A stretch of 64,000 nucleotides of DNA, taken from positions 127,733 to 191,732 of the forward strand of contig JAGBEO010000001.1 in assembly GCA_017936885.1 (NCBI GenBank), read 5' to 3'. This DNA comes from Lachnospiraceae bacterium. Lineage in GTDB: Bacteria > Bacillota > Clostridia > Lachnospirales > Lachnospiraceae. Below, in pieces: positions 16,132 to 26,500 of the stretch. The position numbers were made by a program, and so were the translations under genes. The notes beneath the pieces are model-generated. The model was not told where the DNA came from, did not search any database, and was given only the letters and a program-made list of their open reading frames with translations. The first letter of the stretch is position 1, and each line of letters starts with the position of its first letter.

Positions 16132-16980
16132 TTATAAAAATGATATCATATCCTTCACTGATTCAAAAATCAAGTGTGGTACTACGTCAGACTCCGATAC
16201 ATCTGACAGTGTCGCTTCACCGCTCAAAACCAGAACACTCTGCAATCCGTGATTCCTTCCCGCCGCAATATCCGTGTATAAGCGGTCTCCTACCATAGCG
16301 ATCTGGTCTCTTGCAATACCCGGCTGCTTCTTGCTGACTCTCTTGGTCAAATACTCAATAATATCTCCATTGGGCTTTCCGATGATCCTGTCGGGATAGC
16401 GAAATGCCGATGCGTGAATAAAGGCATGTATCGCCCCCGCATCCGGGATAAATCCGGTCTCTGTAGGACAATTATAGTCCGGATGGGTAGCGATATAGGG
16501 AAGCCTTGCCCTCACATGGTCACACACCTTGCACATCTTCTGATAATCCAGAGAGGTATCAAAAGCTGTCACCACCACATCGGGAGTTTCATCTTCCAAG
16601 GTGATGCCCGCCTGCACAAATTCCTCCTGTAATAGGGAATTTCCCAGCAGAAATACTTTTTTCCCTGGAAAATGCTGCTGTAAGTAGTAAATCGTCGCCT
16701 GCCCCGAAGTAATGATTTTCTCTTCCCCCACATCCAACCCCATCCGATGCAGCTTCTCCACATAGACCGATGCGTTTTTGGAGGAATTGTTTGTGAGAAA
16801 TACATAGCTCCTGCCGGATTCTTCTATCCTGGCAAGGAAATCCATTGCACCTTCTATCCACTGCTCTCCTAAGTAGATTGTACCGTCCATATCCAGCGCA
16901 AAACAACGGATCTTTTCCAGGATATGCTCTATATCCTGATTTACAGCAGGAATATTCTTCTTTGCAGCTTCTTTTTGCAT
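16132..16980 (-). CDS. HAD-IIA family phosphatase (NagD/AraL-like)
   Basis: A 282-residue cytosolic phosphatase. Motif I is FALDMDGTIYLGE (nucleophile Asp near residue 31), motif II is FLTNNSSKN, then GKPNGDIIEYL and MVGDRLYTDIAAGRNHG (motif IV). NagD/AraL-type enzymes dephosphorylate sugar phosphates and nucleotides. It is the first gene of a three-gene operon with the cupin (23 bp gap) and the GH94-like phosphorylase. It may therefore trim a sugar phosphate made in that pathway; this is inference. An AGGAG lies about 11 bases upstream of the ATG, slightly far. Confidence 0.85.
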   Translation of the reverse strand: MQKEAAKKNIPAVNQDIEHILEKIRCFALDMDGTIYLGEQWIEGAMDFLARIEESGRSYVFLTNNSSKNASVYVEKLHRMGLDVGEEKIITSGQATIYYLQQHFPGKKVFLLGNSLLQEEFVQAGITLEDETPDVVVTAFDTSLDYQKMCKVCDHVRARLPYIATHPDYNCPTETGFIPDAGAIHAFIHASAFRYPDRIIGKPNGDIIEYLTKRVSKKQPGIARDQIAMVGDRLYTDIAAGRNHGLQSVLVLSGEATLSDVSESDVVPHLIFESVKDMISFL

Positions 16981-17172
16981 ACGCTACTCTTCTCCTGTTC
17001 TCATTTAGAATCACTCTTTGATTATGCCTGCTTTCAGTATATTAATGTTTTACTTTTGATGCAACTATTTTCTATGTCTCCCCTTGCTTGAATCCCATCT
17101 CTTGATATGGTACGATTAAAAATAAATACATAGCGGCTGATACAACCATGCAGCGCGGAAACGAGGATATCT

Positions 17173-17934
17173 ATGAAAGAAAAATTATATACCATTCCCT
17201 TAAATGATGCGATGAATGCAAGGGATGAATGTCCATTCTGCTTCATTGAGAGAGACGTAGAACAGGATTTATTGGATTTTACTTTAGGTTCCGGCTCTTC
17301 TTATATGGAAAGTGATGTCAGGGAAATAACTGACAAAGCAGGTTTCTGCAGGGCACATTTCAAGAAAATGTTTGACTATGGAAATACGCTTGGCAACGGC
17401 TGGATTTTGAAAACTCACTATATGCAGATAAACCGGGAAATGAAAGAACAGTTTAAAAATTATAAACCCGGTAAGACTTCTTTAAAGGACAAATTCAAAA
17501 AGCAGACGGAACGCACCAATCCGATCGGTATCTGGGCGGCAGAGAAAGATCATTCCTGTTACATCTGCAATCGTTTCCGTGATACCTACGACCGCTATCT
17601 GGATACTTTTTTTGTTATGTATAAAAAAGATGAAGAATTCCGCGAGAAAGTAAAAAACAGCAAGGGCTTCTGCCTGCATCACTTCGGCGACCTGTGCGAA
17701 GCTGCTGAAAGCCGCTTGAATGAGAAAGAAAAGGCTGCCTTTTTTGAAATGAGCTTCCAACTGATGGAAACAAATATGGCAAGACTTGCCGAAGATGTAT
17801 CCTGGCTGGTGGAAAAATTTGATTACCGCAACAAAGATGCGGACTGGAAAAATTCCAAGGATGCGATCCAACGCGGTATGCAGAAATTAAAAGGCGGGTA
17901 TCCTGCGGACCCGCCATATAAGATGAATAAATAG
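17173..17934 (+). CDS. DUF6062 family protein with repeated cysteine motifs
   Basis: A 253-residue soluble protein beginning MKEKLYTIPLNDAMNARDECPFC. Two repeats are visible, each with a CxxC followed later by a GFC-xx-H element: CPFC with GFCRAHF in the N-terminal half, and CYIC with GFCLHHF in the C-terminal half. This suggests an internally duplicated metal- or cluster-binding fold. The family is common in Lachnospiraceae and uncharacterised. GAGG precedes the ATG by six bases. It stands alone, divergent from the HAD-IIA operon. Confidence 0.8.
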   Translation: MKEKLYTIPLNDAMNARDECPFCFIERDVEQDLLDFTLGSGSSYMESDVREITDKAGFCRAHFKKMFDYGNTLGNGWILKTHYMQINREMKEQFKNYKPGKTSLKDKFKKQTERTNPIGIWAAEKDHSCYICNRFRDTYDRYLDTFFVMYKKDEEFREKVKNSKGFCLHHFGDLCEAAESRLNEKEKAAFFEMSFQLMETNMARLAEDVSWLVEKFDYRNKDADWKNSKDAIQRGMQKLKGGYPADPPYKMNK

Positions 17935-17980
17935 ACTCAAATCTGACTCCAAAACATAATCATATATAATATACAAAAAA

Positions 17981-18020
17981 GCCCCTTTCGTCAGGCTTAT
18001 ATTACCTGGCAAAAGGGGGT
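17981..18020. terminator. Bidirectional terminator, strongest on the minus strand
   Basis: GCCCCTTT..CAGG pairs with CCTG..AAAGGGG around a short loop. On the minus strand the stem is followed by CTTTTTTG, ending the acidic membrane-protein gene. On the plus strand the run is weaker (TATTTCTTTT). Confidence 0.75.
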
Positions 18021-18054
18021 ATTTCTTTTCCTATGAACCGGATGGATATTTATA

Positions 18055-18426
18055 TTACATAGCATCCATAGATCCGTCACTGTCATCCTCATCATCAAAG
18101 AACTCTTCAACCTTCGTTTCAGCTTTCCGGGCAGCCTCCTCTGTCTTCTCAGCCGCTTCTTTCGCAGCACCCACAATTTTCTCTGTAGCGTCTGCCTTAG
18201 CCGCATCCAGCCCCTCTTTAAATTCCTCTGCCTTGTCCAGATCTAAATCGACGTAATTCCGATCAGTGTCATCGTCTAAATCCTCATCAAAATTGTCGAA
18301 ATCATCATCATCCTCGAAATCATCATCCACAAAAGAATCTTTATTTTGCAGATAATAATATGCTCCTGCTGCTACGGCGCCAAGAGCCGCTGTCACCATT
18401 AAAAACTTACCAAATTTCTTCGCCAT
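18055..18426 (-). CDS. Membrane-anchored acidic, coiled-coil protein (YtxH-like)
   Basis: A 123-residue protein. Residues about 7-25 form one transmembrane segment (FLMVTAALGAVAAGAYYYL). Residues 30-60 are extremely rich in Asp. Residues 65-110 are an Ala/Lys/Glu helix likely to form a coiled coil, and the C-terminus is acidic again. The layout recalls YtxH-type stress proteins, though no specific motif proves it. It is a single gene with its own terminator. Possible roles are envelope-associated, but nothing in the sequence settles this. Confidence 0.7.
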   Translation of the reverse strand: MAKKFGKFLMVTAALGAVAAGAYYYLQNKDSFVDDDFEDDDDFDNFDEDLDDDTDRNYVDLDLDKAEEFKEGLDAAKADATEKIVGAAKEAAEKTEEAARKAETKVEEFFDDEDDSDGSMDAM

Positions 18427-18601
18427 CAGTGTTCTCCTTTCACCGTTTCTTATATCAATATATTAATACTATTTTGCAAAAATGAAAAGAGAATATGTAT
18501 AAAAAAAGCGTAAAAATTATTTATGGTAAAAATTATTATTACATCCTGTCCACAACATCTTGTATCTTAAAATTTTCTGAAAACTAGTTTCGTTTCAATC
18601 A

Positions 18602-18650
18602 TTGAATCCCCTCCCAATTTATGCTATATTAAAATTCGACTCATAAAGTC
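18602..18650 (+). promoter_or_regulatory. TetR gene promoter with 13-bp inverted repeat
   Basis: TTGAAT (18602-18607) and TATATT (18625-18630) are 17 bp apart. GACTCATAAAGTC at 18638-18650 is an inverted repeat placed at about +1, a natural site for autorepression by the TetR protein encoded downstream. Confidence 0.55.
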
Positions 18651-18685
18651 AACACACGACAATATTTATGGAAATTGGGGAAATT

Positions 18686-19288
18686 ATGAACGAAAAATTT
18701 TTTGATCTAAAAAAAGAAAAACAGGACCGGATGATTAATGCCGCACTGAAAATTTTTGCCCTGCATGGCTATAAACATGCCAGCACGGATGATATCGTTG
18801 GCGAAGCAGGGATCAGTAAGGGACTCTTATTTCACTATTTTGGCAGCAAGCTTGGTCTCTATACCTTTCTCTATGACTACAGCGTGCGCTTTATGAAGCT
18901 TGAACTGACCAGCGGAGTCTCTTCCACCTCGACCGACTATTTCGAGATCAGAAAACAGATGGAATATGCCAAAATGCAGGTTTTGAAAAATTACCCGTAT
19001 ATGCAGGGATTTTTAAACCGCTGCAAATCAGAGGATGTCAATGAAGCATTAGTTGCAATCGAAAAACAGCGCAATGTCATTCAGGATGTCTATGCGGTTC
19101 TAAAAAATCAGTCTGACCGCTCTCTCTTCGTAAGCGATGTAGAATTTGAAAAGCTGGATTCCATGTTAGACTATACGATCAACGGTCTGATGACGGCACG
19201 CTTCGACAGTTCCTCATTCCAGCCGGAGATGCTGTATGAAGAGACAGTATCTTACCTGGATATGATGAAAAAGATTGCCTACAAATAA
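18686..19288 (+). CDS. TetR/AcrR family transcriptional regulator
   Basis: About 200 residues. The N-terminal helix-turn-helix is clear: MINAALKIFALHGYKHASTDDIVGEAGISKGLLFHYFGSK. The C-terminal ligand-binding helices follow (residues about 65-200). I start at the ATG at 18686 because TTGGGGAAA lies just upstream; the ATG at 18668 has no ribosome binding site. No obvious target gene is adjacent, since the next gene is convergent, so besides its own promoter the regulon is unknown. Confidence 0.87.
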   Translation: MNEKFFDLKKEKQDRMINAALKIFALHGYKHASTDDIVGEAGISKGLLFHYFGSKLGLYTFLYDYSVRFMKLELTSGVSSTSTDYFEIRKQMEYAKMQVLKNYPYMQGFLNRCKSEDVNEALVAIEKQRNVIQDVYAVLKNQSDRSLFVSDVEFEKLDSMLDYTINGLMTARFDSSSFQPEMLYEETVSYLDMMKKIAYK

Positions 19289-19312
19289 TTGTAAATGCAC
19301 GAATAAAAAGTA

Positions 19313-19357
19313 AAGTCTGATCCTAAGCACCGCTACCGCTTAGCACCAGACTTTTTT
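19313..19357. terminator. Bidirectional terminator shared by TetR and MocR genes
   Basis: AAGTCTG..CTAAGC pairs with GCTTAG...CAGACTT, followed by TTTTTTT on the plus strand. The right arm covers the last codons and stop of the minus-strand MocR gene (stop at 19340-19342). Confidence 0.78.
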
Positions 19358-20755
19358 TAATATCGCTATTCCTTCCCGGATCTCTTCCACTGATAAGGCA
19401 CCATACCCGAGAATCATCGCTGCCGGTTCAGACACTTTTTCATCTGTTTCCATTCGGAAAGCACCCATACAATACACTTTTACACCCATTTTCTCTGCCG
19501 ATGCCGCCAACTCTTCTTCACTTCTGCCCCTCTTATCCGTCATAAGAATATGCAGTCCGGCATTACCGCCGCTGATACTGAAATACCGCTCAAGCGGCCT
19601 GATCTCATTCATAAGGAAATCATGTTTCATACGGTACTGTTTACGCATTTTATTCAAATACCGCTCGAAATAACCGTCTCTGATGAACTCGTTTAAGATC
19701 GTCTGATCGATTCGCGATACCGTAGAAGAAAAAAAGCTGCATTCTTTTCTGTATTTCTCCAAAAGCGGGTAGGGCAGCACCATATAACTGATACGGATTG
19801 CCGGAGCGATCGCCTTCGAGAAAGTTCCGATATACACGACCCGTCCGTTGGTATCCGATGCCTGCAAAGACGGCAAAGGCTTCCCTTTATACCGGAATTC
19901 ACTGTCATAATCATCCTCAATCAGATAGCGTCCTTCCTCTTCCACCGCCCATTTCAGCAATTCCATTCGTCGTCCGATGGGAATCGCCACACCGGTAGGA
20001 TACTGATGCGAGGGCATGACATATGCCACCTGTGCATCCGTTTTGCGCAAGGCATCCACCCTTATACCGTTTCCATCCATAGGTATGAAGGAAACGGGGT
20101 ATGCGAAAGACCGAAATATCTTATAGGCCCTCACATAGGTAGGATTCTCCATCGCCACATGAATGTGCCGTCCCAATATTTTCTCCAATAAAAGAAGCAG
20201 GAAATCATTCCCTGCTCCGATAATAATCTGTTCCGGCTCACAGTTTACACCACGGGAGCCATGCAGATAACGACAGATGGTCGTTCTCAGTTCTAAATCT
20301 CCCTGCGGTTCACCCAGCGCAAACATACTACTCTTAGCATCTACGAGAATGTTCTTCGTGATTTTCTTCCATGTCGCATACGGAAAAAATCTCATATCAA
20401 TGGCATTCGGCGAGAAATCATACGGATAAACCGCCTGATCTTCCGCTGTCACACGCCTTAGCTGCGTATCCGGCGGCTGCATCTTGATTTCGTAGAGATT
20501 ATCCGGCGCACATACAAAATACCCTCTCTTCGGTCTTGCTTCCAGATACCCTTCCGCAACCAATTGTCCGTATGCCATATCCACCGTGGTTCTGGATACC
20601 TGCAAATACTCCGCCAAGAATCTGGCAGACGGCAGTTTCTCATTCTGCAGCAGGTTTCCTGCCCGGATCTCATTCCGGATATACTCATAGATCTGTTCGT
20701 ATAATGTTTTATTGCTTTCAGGATGTAACTGAATATGAATCGGTAATTCTTTCAT
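19340..20755 (-). CDS. MocR family regulator (GntR helix-turn-helix plus aminotransferase-like domain)
   Basis: A 471-residue protein. Residues 10-80 are a GntR winged helix (LYEQIYEYIRNEIRAGNL, then LPSARFLAEYLQVSRTTVDMAY). Residues 115-470 are a fold-type I PLP domain. The PLP-binding Lys is in GTFSKAIAPAIRISYM, and IEDDYDSEFRYKGKPLPSLQ is a typical MocR stretch. Members such as PdxR regulate vitamin B6 synthesis, GABA use or other amine metabolism. The neighbours are not informative. A pyridoxamine kinase lies 16 kb away, but a link is only conjecture. Confidence 0.9.
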   Translation of the reverse strand: MKELPIHIQLHPESNKTLYEQIYEYIRNEIRAGNLLQNEKLPSARFLAEYLQVSRTTVDMAYGQLVAEGYLEARPKRGYFVCAPDNLYEIKMQPPDTQLRRVTAEDQAVYPYDFSPNAIDMRFFPYATWKKITKNILVDAKSSMFALGEPQGDLELRTTICRYLHGSRGVNCEPEQIIIGAGNDFLLLLLEKILGRHIHVAMENPTYVRAYKIFRSFAYPVSFIPMDGNGIRVDALRKTDAQVAYVMPSHQYPTGVAIPIGRRMELLKWAVEEEGRYLIEDDYDSEFRYKGKPLPSLQASDTNGRVVYIGTFSKAIAPAIRISYMVLPYPLLEKYRKECSFFSSTVSRIDQTILNEFIRDGYFERYLNKMRKQYRMKHDFLMNEIRPLERYFSISGGNAGLHILMTDKRGRSEEELAASAEKMGVKVYCMGAFRMETDEKVSEPAAMILGYGALSVEEIREGIAILKKVWC

Positions 20756-20777
20756 CTAATCCCCATGTCAAAGAAGT

Positions 20778-21641
20778 TTACTTTCTGGCCGCATTCTTCT
20801 CTTTGATCTTCTTCATCAGCATTTCCTTGACGTCCCTTGCCTTATCCTTCATACGAGGATTCGCATTCGGAGAGGTAAGAATACCGGTGATCAGACGGCT
20901 GGACACGTCATACTGCTCAAACCGCATCGCCGTAACTGCGATCAGGTAATCTACCGTAGGTTCATCCATACCGCACATCGGGAAATTCTCGGTCTGTCTT
21001 GCCGCTAAGAAGCCTTCCAATGCATTTCTTAAGAATTCATTTTCTTCGTCCTCACACTGCTTCTTCTGTGCTTCATAATCCGGCAGATTCTTGTCTAAGT
21101 GCTCCGCCTTTCCGCGCAAAAGCCATGCAGTCTTTAAACAAATATAGGCTTTTTCACTGTTTTTCGCCTGTTTCACAATCGCGTTTGCCAGCGTCAGTTT
21201 ATATCTCTCTAAAGCTTCATCATAAGTGTAGATTTCTTTGGTCTCTTTCTGCGGTTTAAAGGTGGCAGAAATCGTCTTCTGTATGTTCTTCGCCTGCGGA
21301 GAAGTAAGGAACTTGAAAAATCTGCTCAGTGCTGCATAACCGCATGACGGACACATGATAACATCGTATTTCAGCAGATCGATTTGCTCATATCTGGGTC
21401 TTAAATCAAGATCGCTCCCTGCTAACTTAGCCTTGCCGATTTTAACGGTTCTTGCCTTAAACTCTCTGTCGCAAATGGGACAGGTAAAAGATTTATCAAA
21501 CAGGAAATCCTGCTCCTGCACCACCGGCGGCTTAGGTTTGCCGTCCGCACCGGACTCCGCCTTCTTCGTTTCCTCGTATAGATTCATATTTTCCAGATTA
21601 GTTAAACCAAACTGCTCCAACCCTGACAATAGTCCTGCCAT
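20778..21641 (-). CDS. DUF2225 domain protein with zinc-binding cysteines
   Basis: A 287-residue protein. Residues about 50-105 contain two CxxC pairs, FTCPICDREFK and IMCPSCGYAAL, which should form a zinc ribbon. The rest is helical, with TPR-like character (YKLTLANAIVKQAKNSEKAYICLKTAWLLRGK) and a basic C-terminus. This matches the uncharacterised DUF2225 family of Firmicutes. GGGAGG sits upstream of the ATG. It lies 22 bp upstream of the MocR gene on the same strand and 56 bp after glnS, so the three may be read together. Confidence 0.82.
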   Translation of the reverse strand: MAGLLSGLEQFGLTNLENMNLYEETKKAESGADGKPKPPVVQEQDFLFDKSFTCPICDREFKARTVKIGKAKLAGSDLDLRPRYEQIDLLKYDVIMCPSCGYAALSRFFKFLTSPQAKNIQKTISATFKPQKETKEIYTYDEALERYKLTLANAIVKQAKNSEKAYICLKTAWLLRGKAEHLDKNLPDYEAQKKQCEDEENEFLRNALEGFLAARQTENFPMCGMDEPTVDYLIAVTAMRFEQYDVSSRLITGILTSPNANPRMKDKARDVKEMLMKKIKEKNAARK

Positions 21642-21697
21642 TACTTTATCCTCCCATTAATCCGTCACTGTTTCAAAGCCTTATAAATTATTGTACC

Positions 21698-23410
21698 CTA
21701 ATTCTCCTTCTTCGGCAATACATAGGAACTCTTGAGCGATACAATTCTGTTAAATACAAGCGCTCCCGGTTTACTGTCTTTATAATCCACACAGAAGAAT
21801 CCCTGTCTGACAAACTGGAAGCTGTCATATGCCTTCGCATCCTTCACGGAAGGCTCGATATAGCACTCCTTTAACACTGTCAGGGAATTCGGATTCAGAT
21901 TCAGACTGCCATCCTCATTATAGACCCCCTTCGCTTCGTCGATAATGTTCTCATACAGTCTGACTTCTGCCTTAACGGATTCGGCTGCGGATACCCAGTG
22001 AATCGTTCCCTTCACCTTTCTTCCATCCGGGCTGTTGCCGCCCTTAGACGCCGGATCATAAGTACAATGTACTACCGTTACCTTGCCGTCAGCATCTTTT
22101 TCATAGCTGACGCATTTTACAAAATAAGCGCTCATGAGACGGACTTCATTACCCGGGAAAAGCCGGAAGTATTTCTTAGGCGGTTCCTCCATAAAGTCTT
22201 CTCTGTCGATATAAAGTTCCCTGCCAAAAGGCACTTCTCTCTTACCAAGCGATTCATTCTCCGGATTATTGATCACTTCCAGCATCTCGGTCTGTCCTTC
22301 CGGATAATTGTCAATCACTAATTTAATCGGATCAAGCACTGCCATCACACGGGAGCGCTTCATCTTCAAGTCTTCTCGGATACAGTATTCCAGCATAGAA
22401 TACTCTGCGGAAGAATTTGCCTTGGACACACCGCACAAATCTACAAACATTTTGATGGACTCCGGTGTGAATCCGCGTCTGCGCAGTGCCGCGATGGAAA
22501 CCAGTCTCGGATCATCCCAGCCGTCAACAATGCCGTCTTCCACTAACTTCTTGATATATCTCTTTCCAGTGACTACATTAGTCAAATACATCTTCGCAAA
22601 CTCAATCTGTTTCGGCGGATGAGGATACTCTAATTCCGTTACCACCCAGTTATAAAGCGGTCTGTGATCCTCAAACTCTAAGGTACAGATAGAATGGGTA
22701 ATGCCCTCAATGGCATCCTCAATAGGATGCGCATAATCGTACATCGGGTAGATACACCATTTATCGCCTGTGTTCTGATGGGACAAATGTGCCACACGAT
22801 AAAGAATCGGATCACGCATATTGATATTAGGAGATGTCATATCGATCTTCGCACGAAGCGTCTTCTCCCCGTCAGCGTATTTGCCCTCCTTCATTTCTTC
22901 AAAAAGCTGCAGATTTTCCTCTACGCTTCTATCTCTGTTCGGGTCATTCTTGCCCGGCTCTGTCAGAGTACCGCGGTATTCTCTCATTTCTTCCGCGGAC
23001 AAATCGGAAACATACGCTTTGCCCTTCTTAATCAGCTTAATGGCACCCTCATACATCTGATCGAAATAGTTGGATGCAAAAAACAATCTATCCTCATAGT
23101 CAGCACCAAGCCACTGTACATCGGCCTTAATGGACTCTACGAACTCACTCTTTTCCTTAGTTGGATTGGTATCATCGAAACGCATGTTAAATTTACCGCC
23201 ATACTGAGCTGCCAGTCCGGAGTTTAATAAGATGCTCTTGGCATGTCCGATATGCAGGTAACCGTTGGGTTCCGGCGGGAATCTGGTGTGCACGGTATCG
23301 TAAACACCCTCTGCCAAATCCTTCTCAATGATCTGTTCGATAAAGTTCTTAGAAATCACTTCCTTGCTTTCTGTGCCTTCTGCTGTCATATTCTTCTCAT
23401 TCTCACTCAT
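21698..23410 (-). CDS. glnS: Glutamine--tRNA ligase
   Basis: A 570-residue class I aminoacyl-tRNA synthetase that charges tRNA-Gln. The HIGH motif is in [19 protein letters not shown]. The KMSKS loop is the diverged [22 protein letters not shown] type seen in clostridial Gln[12 protein letters not shown] and the C-terminal anticodon-binding beta-barrel region ([19 protein letters not shown]) complete the fold. The length is as expected. Many Firmicutes lack GlnRS and use GatCAB instead, so its presence is a useful taxonomic hint for Clostridia/Lachnospiraceae. I see no T-box in the 130-bp leader. Confidence 0.93.
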   Translation of the reverse strand: MSENEKNMTAEGTESKEVISKNFIEQIIEKDLAEGVYDTVHTRFPPEPNGYLHIGHAKSILLNSGLAAQYGGKFNMRFDDTNPTKEKSEFVESIKADVQWLGADYEDRLFFASNYFDQMYEGAIKLIKKGKAYVSDLSAEEMREYRGTLTEPGKNDPNRDRSVEENLQLFEEMKEGKYADGEKTLRAKIDMTSPNINMRDPILYRVAHLSHQNTGDKWCIYPMYDYAHPIEDAIEGITHSICTLEFEDHRPLYNWVVTELEYPHPPKQIEFAKMYLTNVVTGKRYIKKLVEDGIVDGWDDPRLVSIAALRRRGFTPESIKMFVDLCGVSKANSSAEYSMLEYCIREDLKMKRSRVMAVLDPIKLVIDNYPEGQTEMLEVINNPENESLGKREVPFGRELYIDREDFMEEPPKKYFRLFPGNEVRLMSAYFVKCVSYEKDADGKVTVVHCTYDPASKGGNSPDGRKVKGTIHWVSAAESVKAEVRLYENIIDEAKGVYNEDGSLNLNPNSLTVLKECYIEPSVKDAKAYDSFQFVRQGFFCVDYKDSKPGALVFNRIVSLKSSYVLPKKEN

Positions 23411-23543
23411 AGATATCTGCGTGGCTGTTCTACGGTCCGCTGTCCGGCAGTTTCTCTTCCTCTAATGCTGATCCAGCCACTACCTCCTTCTGTTGCGTTC
23501 TTATTAATATTACCATAGGCAGGATAAAATAGGAAGAAAAAAA

Positions 23544-26500
23544 TTACTGGTCAAGCTGTCTTACCGCCTCTTCATAGATATCCTGCACATCATAGACCGG
23601 CACACGATATATAGCGTATCTGTCCTTCGTATAAAGCATGTCCGCATCATCATCCAGTGCCAGAAAACTATCCACATGAGCTGTCAGCTCTCCCGCCGGT
23701 GTTGCCAGATAGGCGTCATACTCGCCCTGAAAGATACCGTAATCTTTACCTTTGCTATAATGCCAGGAGCACAGAATATCTTCCATATCCCCAAAGCCTT
23801 CTGTCTCTGCCACGGTAAGCCCATCATCGGTTTTCAGTTCAAAAGCCCTGACTGATCCGTCCCGATAGACTACATAGAGCATATTATCTGTATAATCTTC
23901 ATTTTGGTTATTTCCTCCGAAGAAAATACGCTCCACGTAGGTACTGTTAATATCCTGAATGACGGCTGATTCAGCCCAACCTTCATTCTGATACAAACGC
24001 AGCGTATCATCTGTCTCAAAAACATAGGCATGCCAGTGTATGCCGCTGGCATAAGCACAATGTTCCTCATAACTGACATCTGTCCACTCATGCACCTTTG
24101 CCTCTTCTTCCTCAGACAGATAATTCAAATACAGCTCCTTATCTCCCGTATCAAAGGCATCCAACCAATAAGAATAACTTCCGTCTCTCCCCCAAATGCT
24201 CACATGATAGCACACATTACCGTAATGGGAAAAGCTCACCTCTTCCGGACTGCTGCAGTCATTTTCCACCCCTGCCCGTTTCGTACCGGTCTCTATCTCC
24301 AAAATCAAAATCTCATCTGACGTAACGAGTGTCAGATATGGATAAAATGGATAACCGCCGTAAGTTGCCTCCGGCTCTGTTTCAAAAGTCAGATCCACAA
24401 AATCCATGCCCACATAATAACCGTCCTCCGACTCATATTCCCAAAGTACTTCTCCCGTGTTCGTATCCAGCATTAAAATATCCGTTGCCGCACCATCCCC
24501 ATAAACCGCTACTGCCATCCTGCTGCCGTCTTCACTCAGCACCGCCTCACGGGGTTCTTTCTCCAATGTACAGAGAAGCTGTGCATCGGGTGCCATCGCC
24601 TGGCGATAGAGCGTAATCACTTTGCTTCGATAGGGAAGGGTCAGCCAGTAATCGTTCCCCCACGTAAATGTTTTCACATTGGCAGAAGTGCACTGCGCAA
24701 AAGATTCCCCCACATAGTCTGTCATGGTATCCAGATTCACATAATGCCATTCCCCATCTCTGGTAAACACAAGAAAAGCATTGGAGTCCAGATAATTTCC
24801 CAGTTCTACCAGCTCTGTGCCGAAAGAAAAGCGATCCTCAACTCCGCCTCTCCTTTTGTCAAGCACAAGCAGTTCATCATACGTGGAACAAACCACGTAA
24901 CAGCTTCCCTGCGCAGATGCTATCGAGGTTTCATAAAGCCATTCTCCCTCCAGCTCATAGCTCCACAAAAAATCCGATTCCTTCGTCAGATCACAGGCAT
25001 ACAACCTTCCCCGCATATTGCCTGTATCCAAAATATTGTCCGTTTCTTCACCGGTATCCCCATCATTCACAATATAAAGAATCTCCCCGTCAAACCGAAG
25101 ATGCTTCGTATAATTGTAAGGCATGGAATAAGTATGCAGACAAGCGCCATCCGCTGTACGGTATACCCTTACCTCCCGCGTCTCAGACTCCTGCTCTGTG
25201 CTTTCCAAAGTCTCCCGAATCACTGACACTGCATACAGACTGCCGTCCTCACTGATCCTGCAGGCATCCTGCAGCTCTGTATTTTCCTCAGTCCAGTCCA
25301 TCGTGGCAAGTATCTCTCCCGACTCTCCCTGTATCACGGTATAGCCATCCTGACATTGTATGATTGCAATGCCAGCTTCTTCCGCATAAGATATTTGCCG
25401 GAATAACCCACAGAGGGACGTGTCCCTAACACAATATTTATCTTTGCCGGTGGTCAGATCATAGAGCGCCACACCGTCCTCTGTCGGATGGAAAAAGGCA
25501 TCTTCACTAATAAAAAGTGCCTGCTCTTCCTCACGCAAGACACCCTCCGGAAGCAGCATATTGACAAGACGTTCACCGCTTGCCCCGTCCCATACCACGA
25601 GAGAACCAAATTCATCCACGGATAAAAGCCTGCTGCCCTCCGGTGATGTCTGCACAAACATAATCGTTGTATCTGCCTCCAACAGTCTGTCCGGCATAAT
25701 CTTCGTACCGTTCTCATAGAGCCGCAGGCTCTCCGACAAAGCATATGACGCCTGTGCCGTATAAGGAATTTCCTCATTGCCAGGCTGGGGAAATACTGCA
25801 AAAGCAGTCTCCATGGCACCGATTCTGTCACCATCCTCCAACAATCGCTCCGCAACCCCTGCCTGAATGATACAATTACTGCGTACTGCCTCCCGGTACT
25901 GTGCCTCTATCTCGTCTGCCTGGGCTGCAATCTCCACCGCCTGGGCTTTAATCTGCGTATTCTGATGCTGTATTCGAAGCGTCATCATAGTGCTGACTGC
26001 ACCAAACAACAGACATGCCGCGCTGACTGACACGGATGTCATAATAATTTTACGGGTTCTCTGTTCTTTGTGACGCTGCTTCAGTTCGTCATAATTGCAA
26101 TCAAACATAGGCGCCGCAAGGCGTAACAGCTCACTTTTGATTTTTCTCTTCATTTCCTTATGATTGGTACCTCTGACATCCGCTGCCAGCGGCTCCACAG
26201 GTATCTTTTTCTTAATGACACTGCCGTCAGTCCGAACCTCTTCCTCTTCACGATAGAGCAATTCTTCCGGGAAAGAATCAACCGGCTCTCCCTCCACCAA
26301 TACCGCAAGTACATGATCCCTGTCATGCATCTCAATAAAAGTCTCAATCTCCTTACGGCACCACATTGACTCATTTAGTCGAGGTGAACAAATAACGATC
26401 AGATACTCCGAATGTTCCAAAGCATCCGTAATCGGATCTGCCAGATTCGCCACTAACGGCAGTTCCTCCCTATCCCGGAAAACCCGATGGATGCGGGTTT

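Noticed and set aside
23411-23543. Leader of glnS checked for a T-box riboswitch
   Set aside because: No AGGGTGG-type T-box or specifier-like structure is visible in the short leader.
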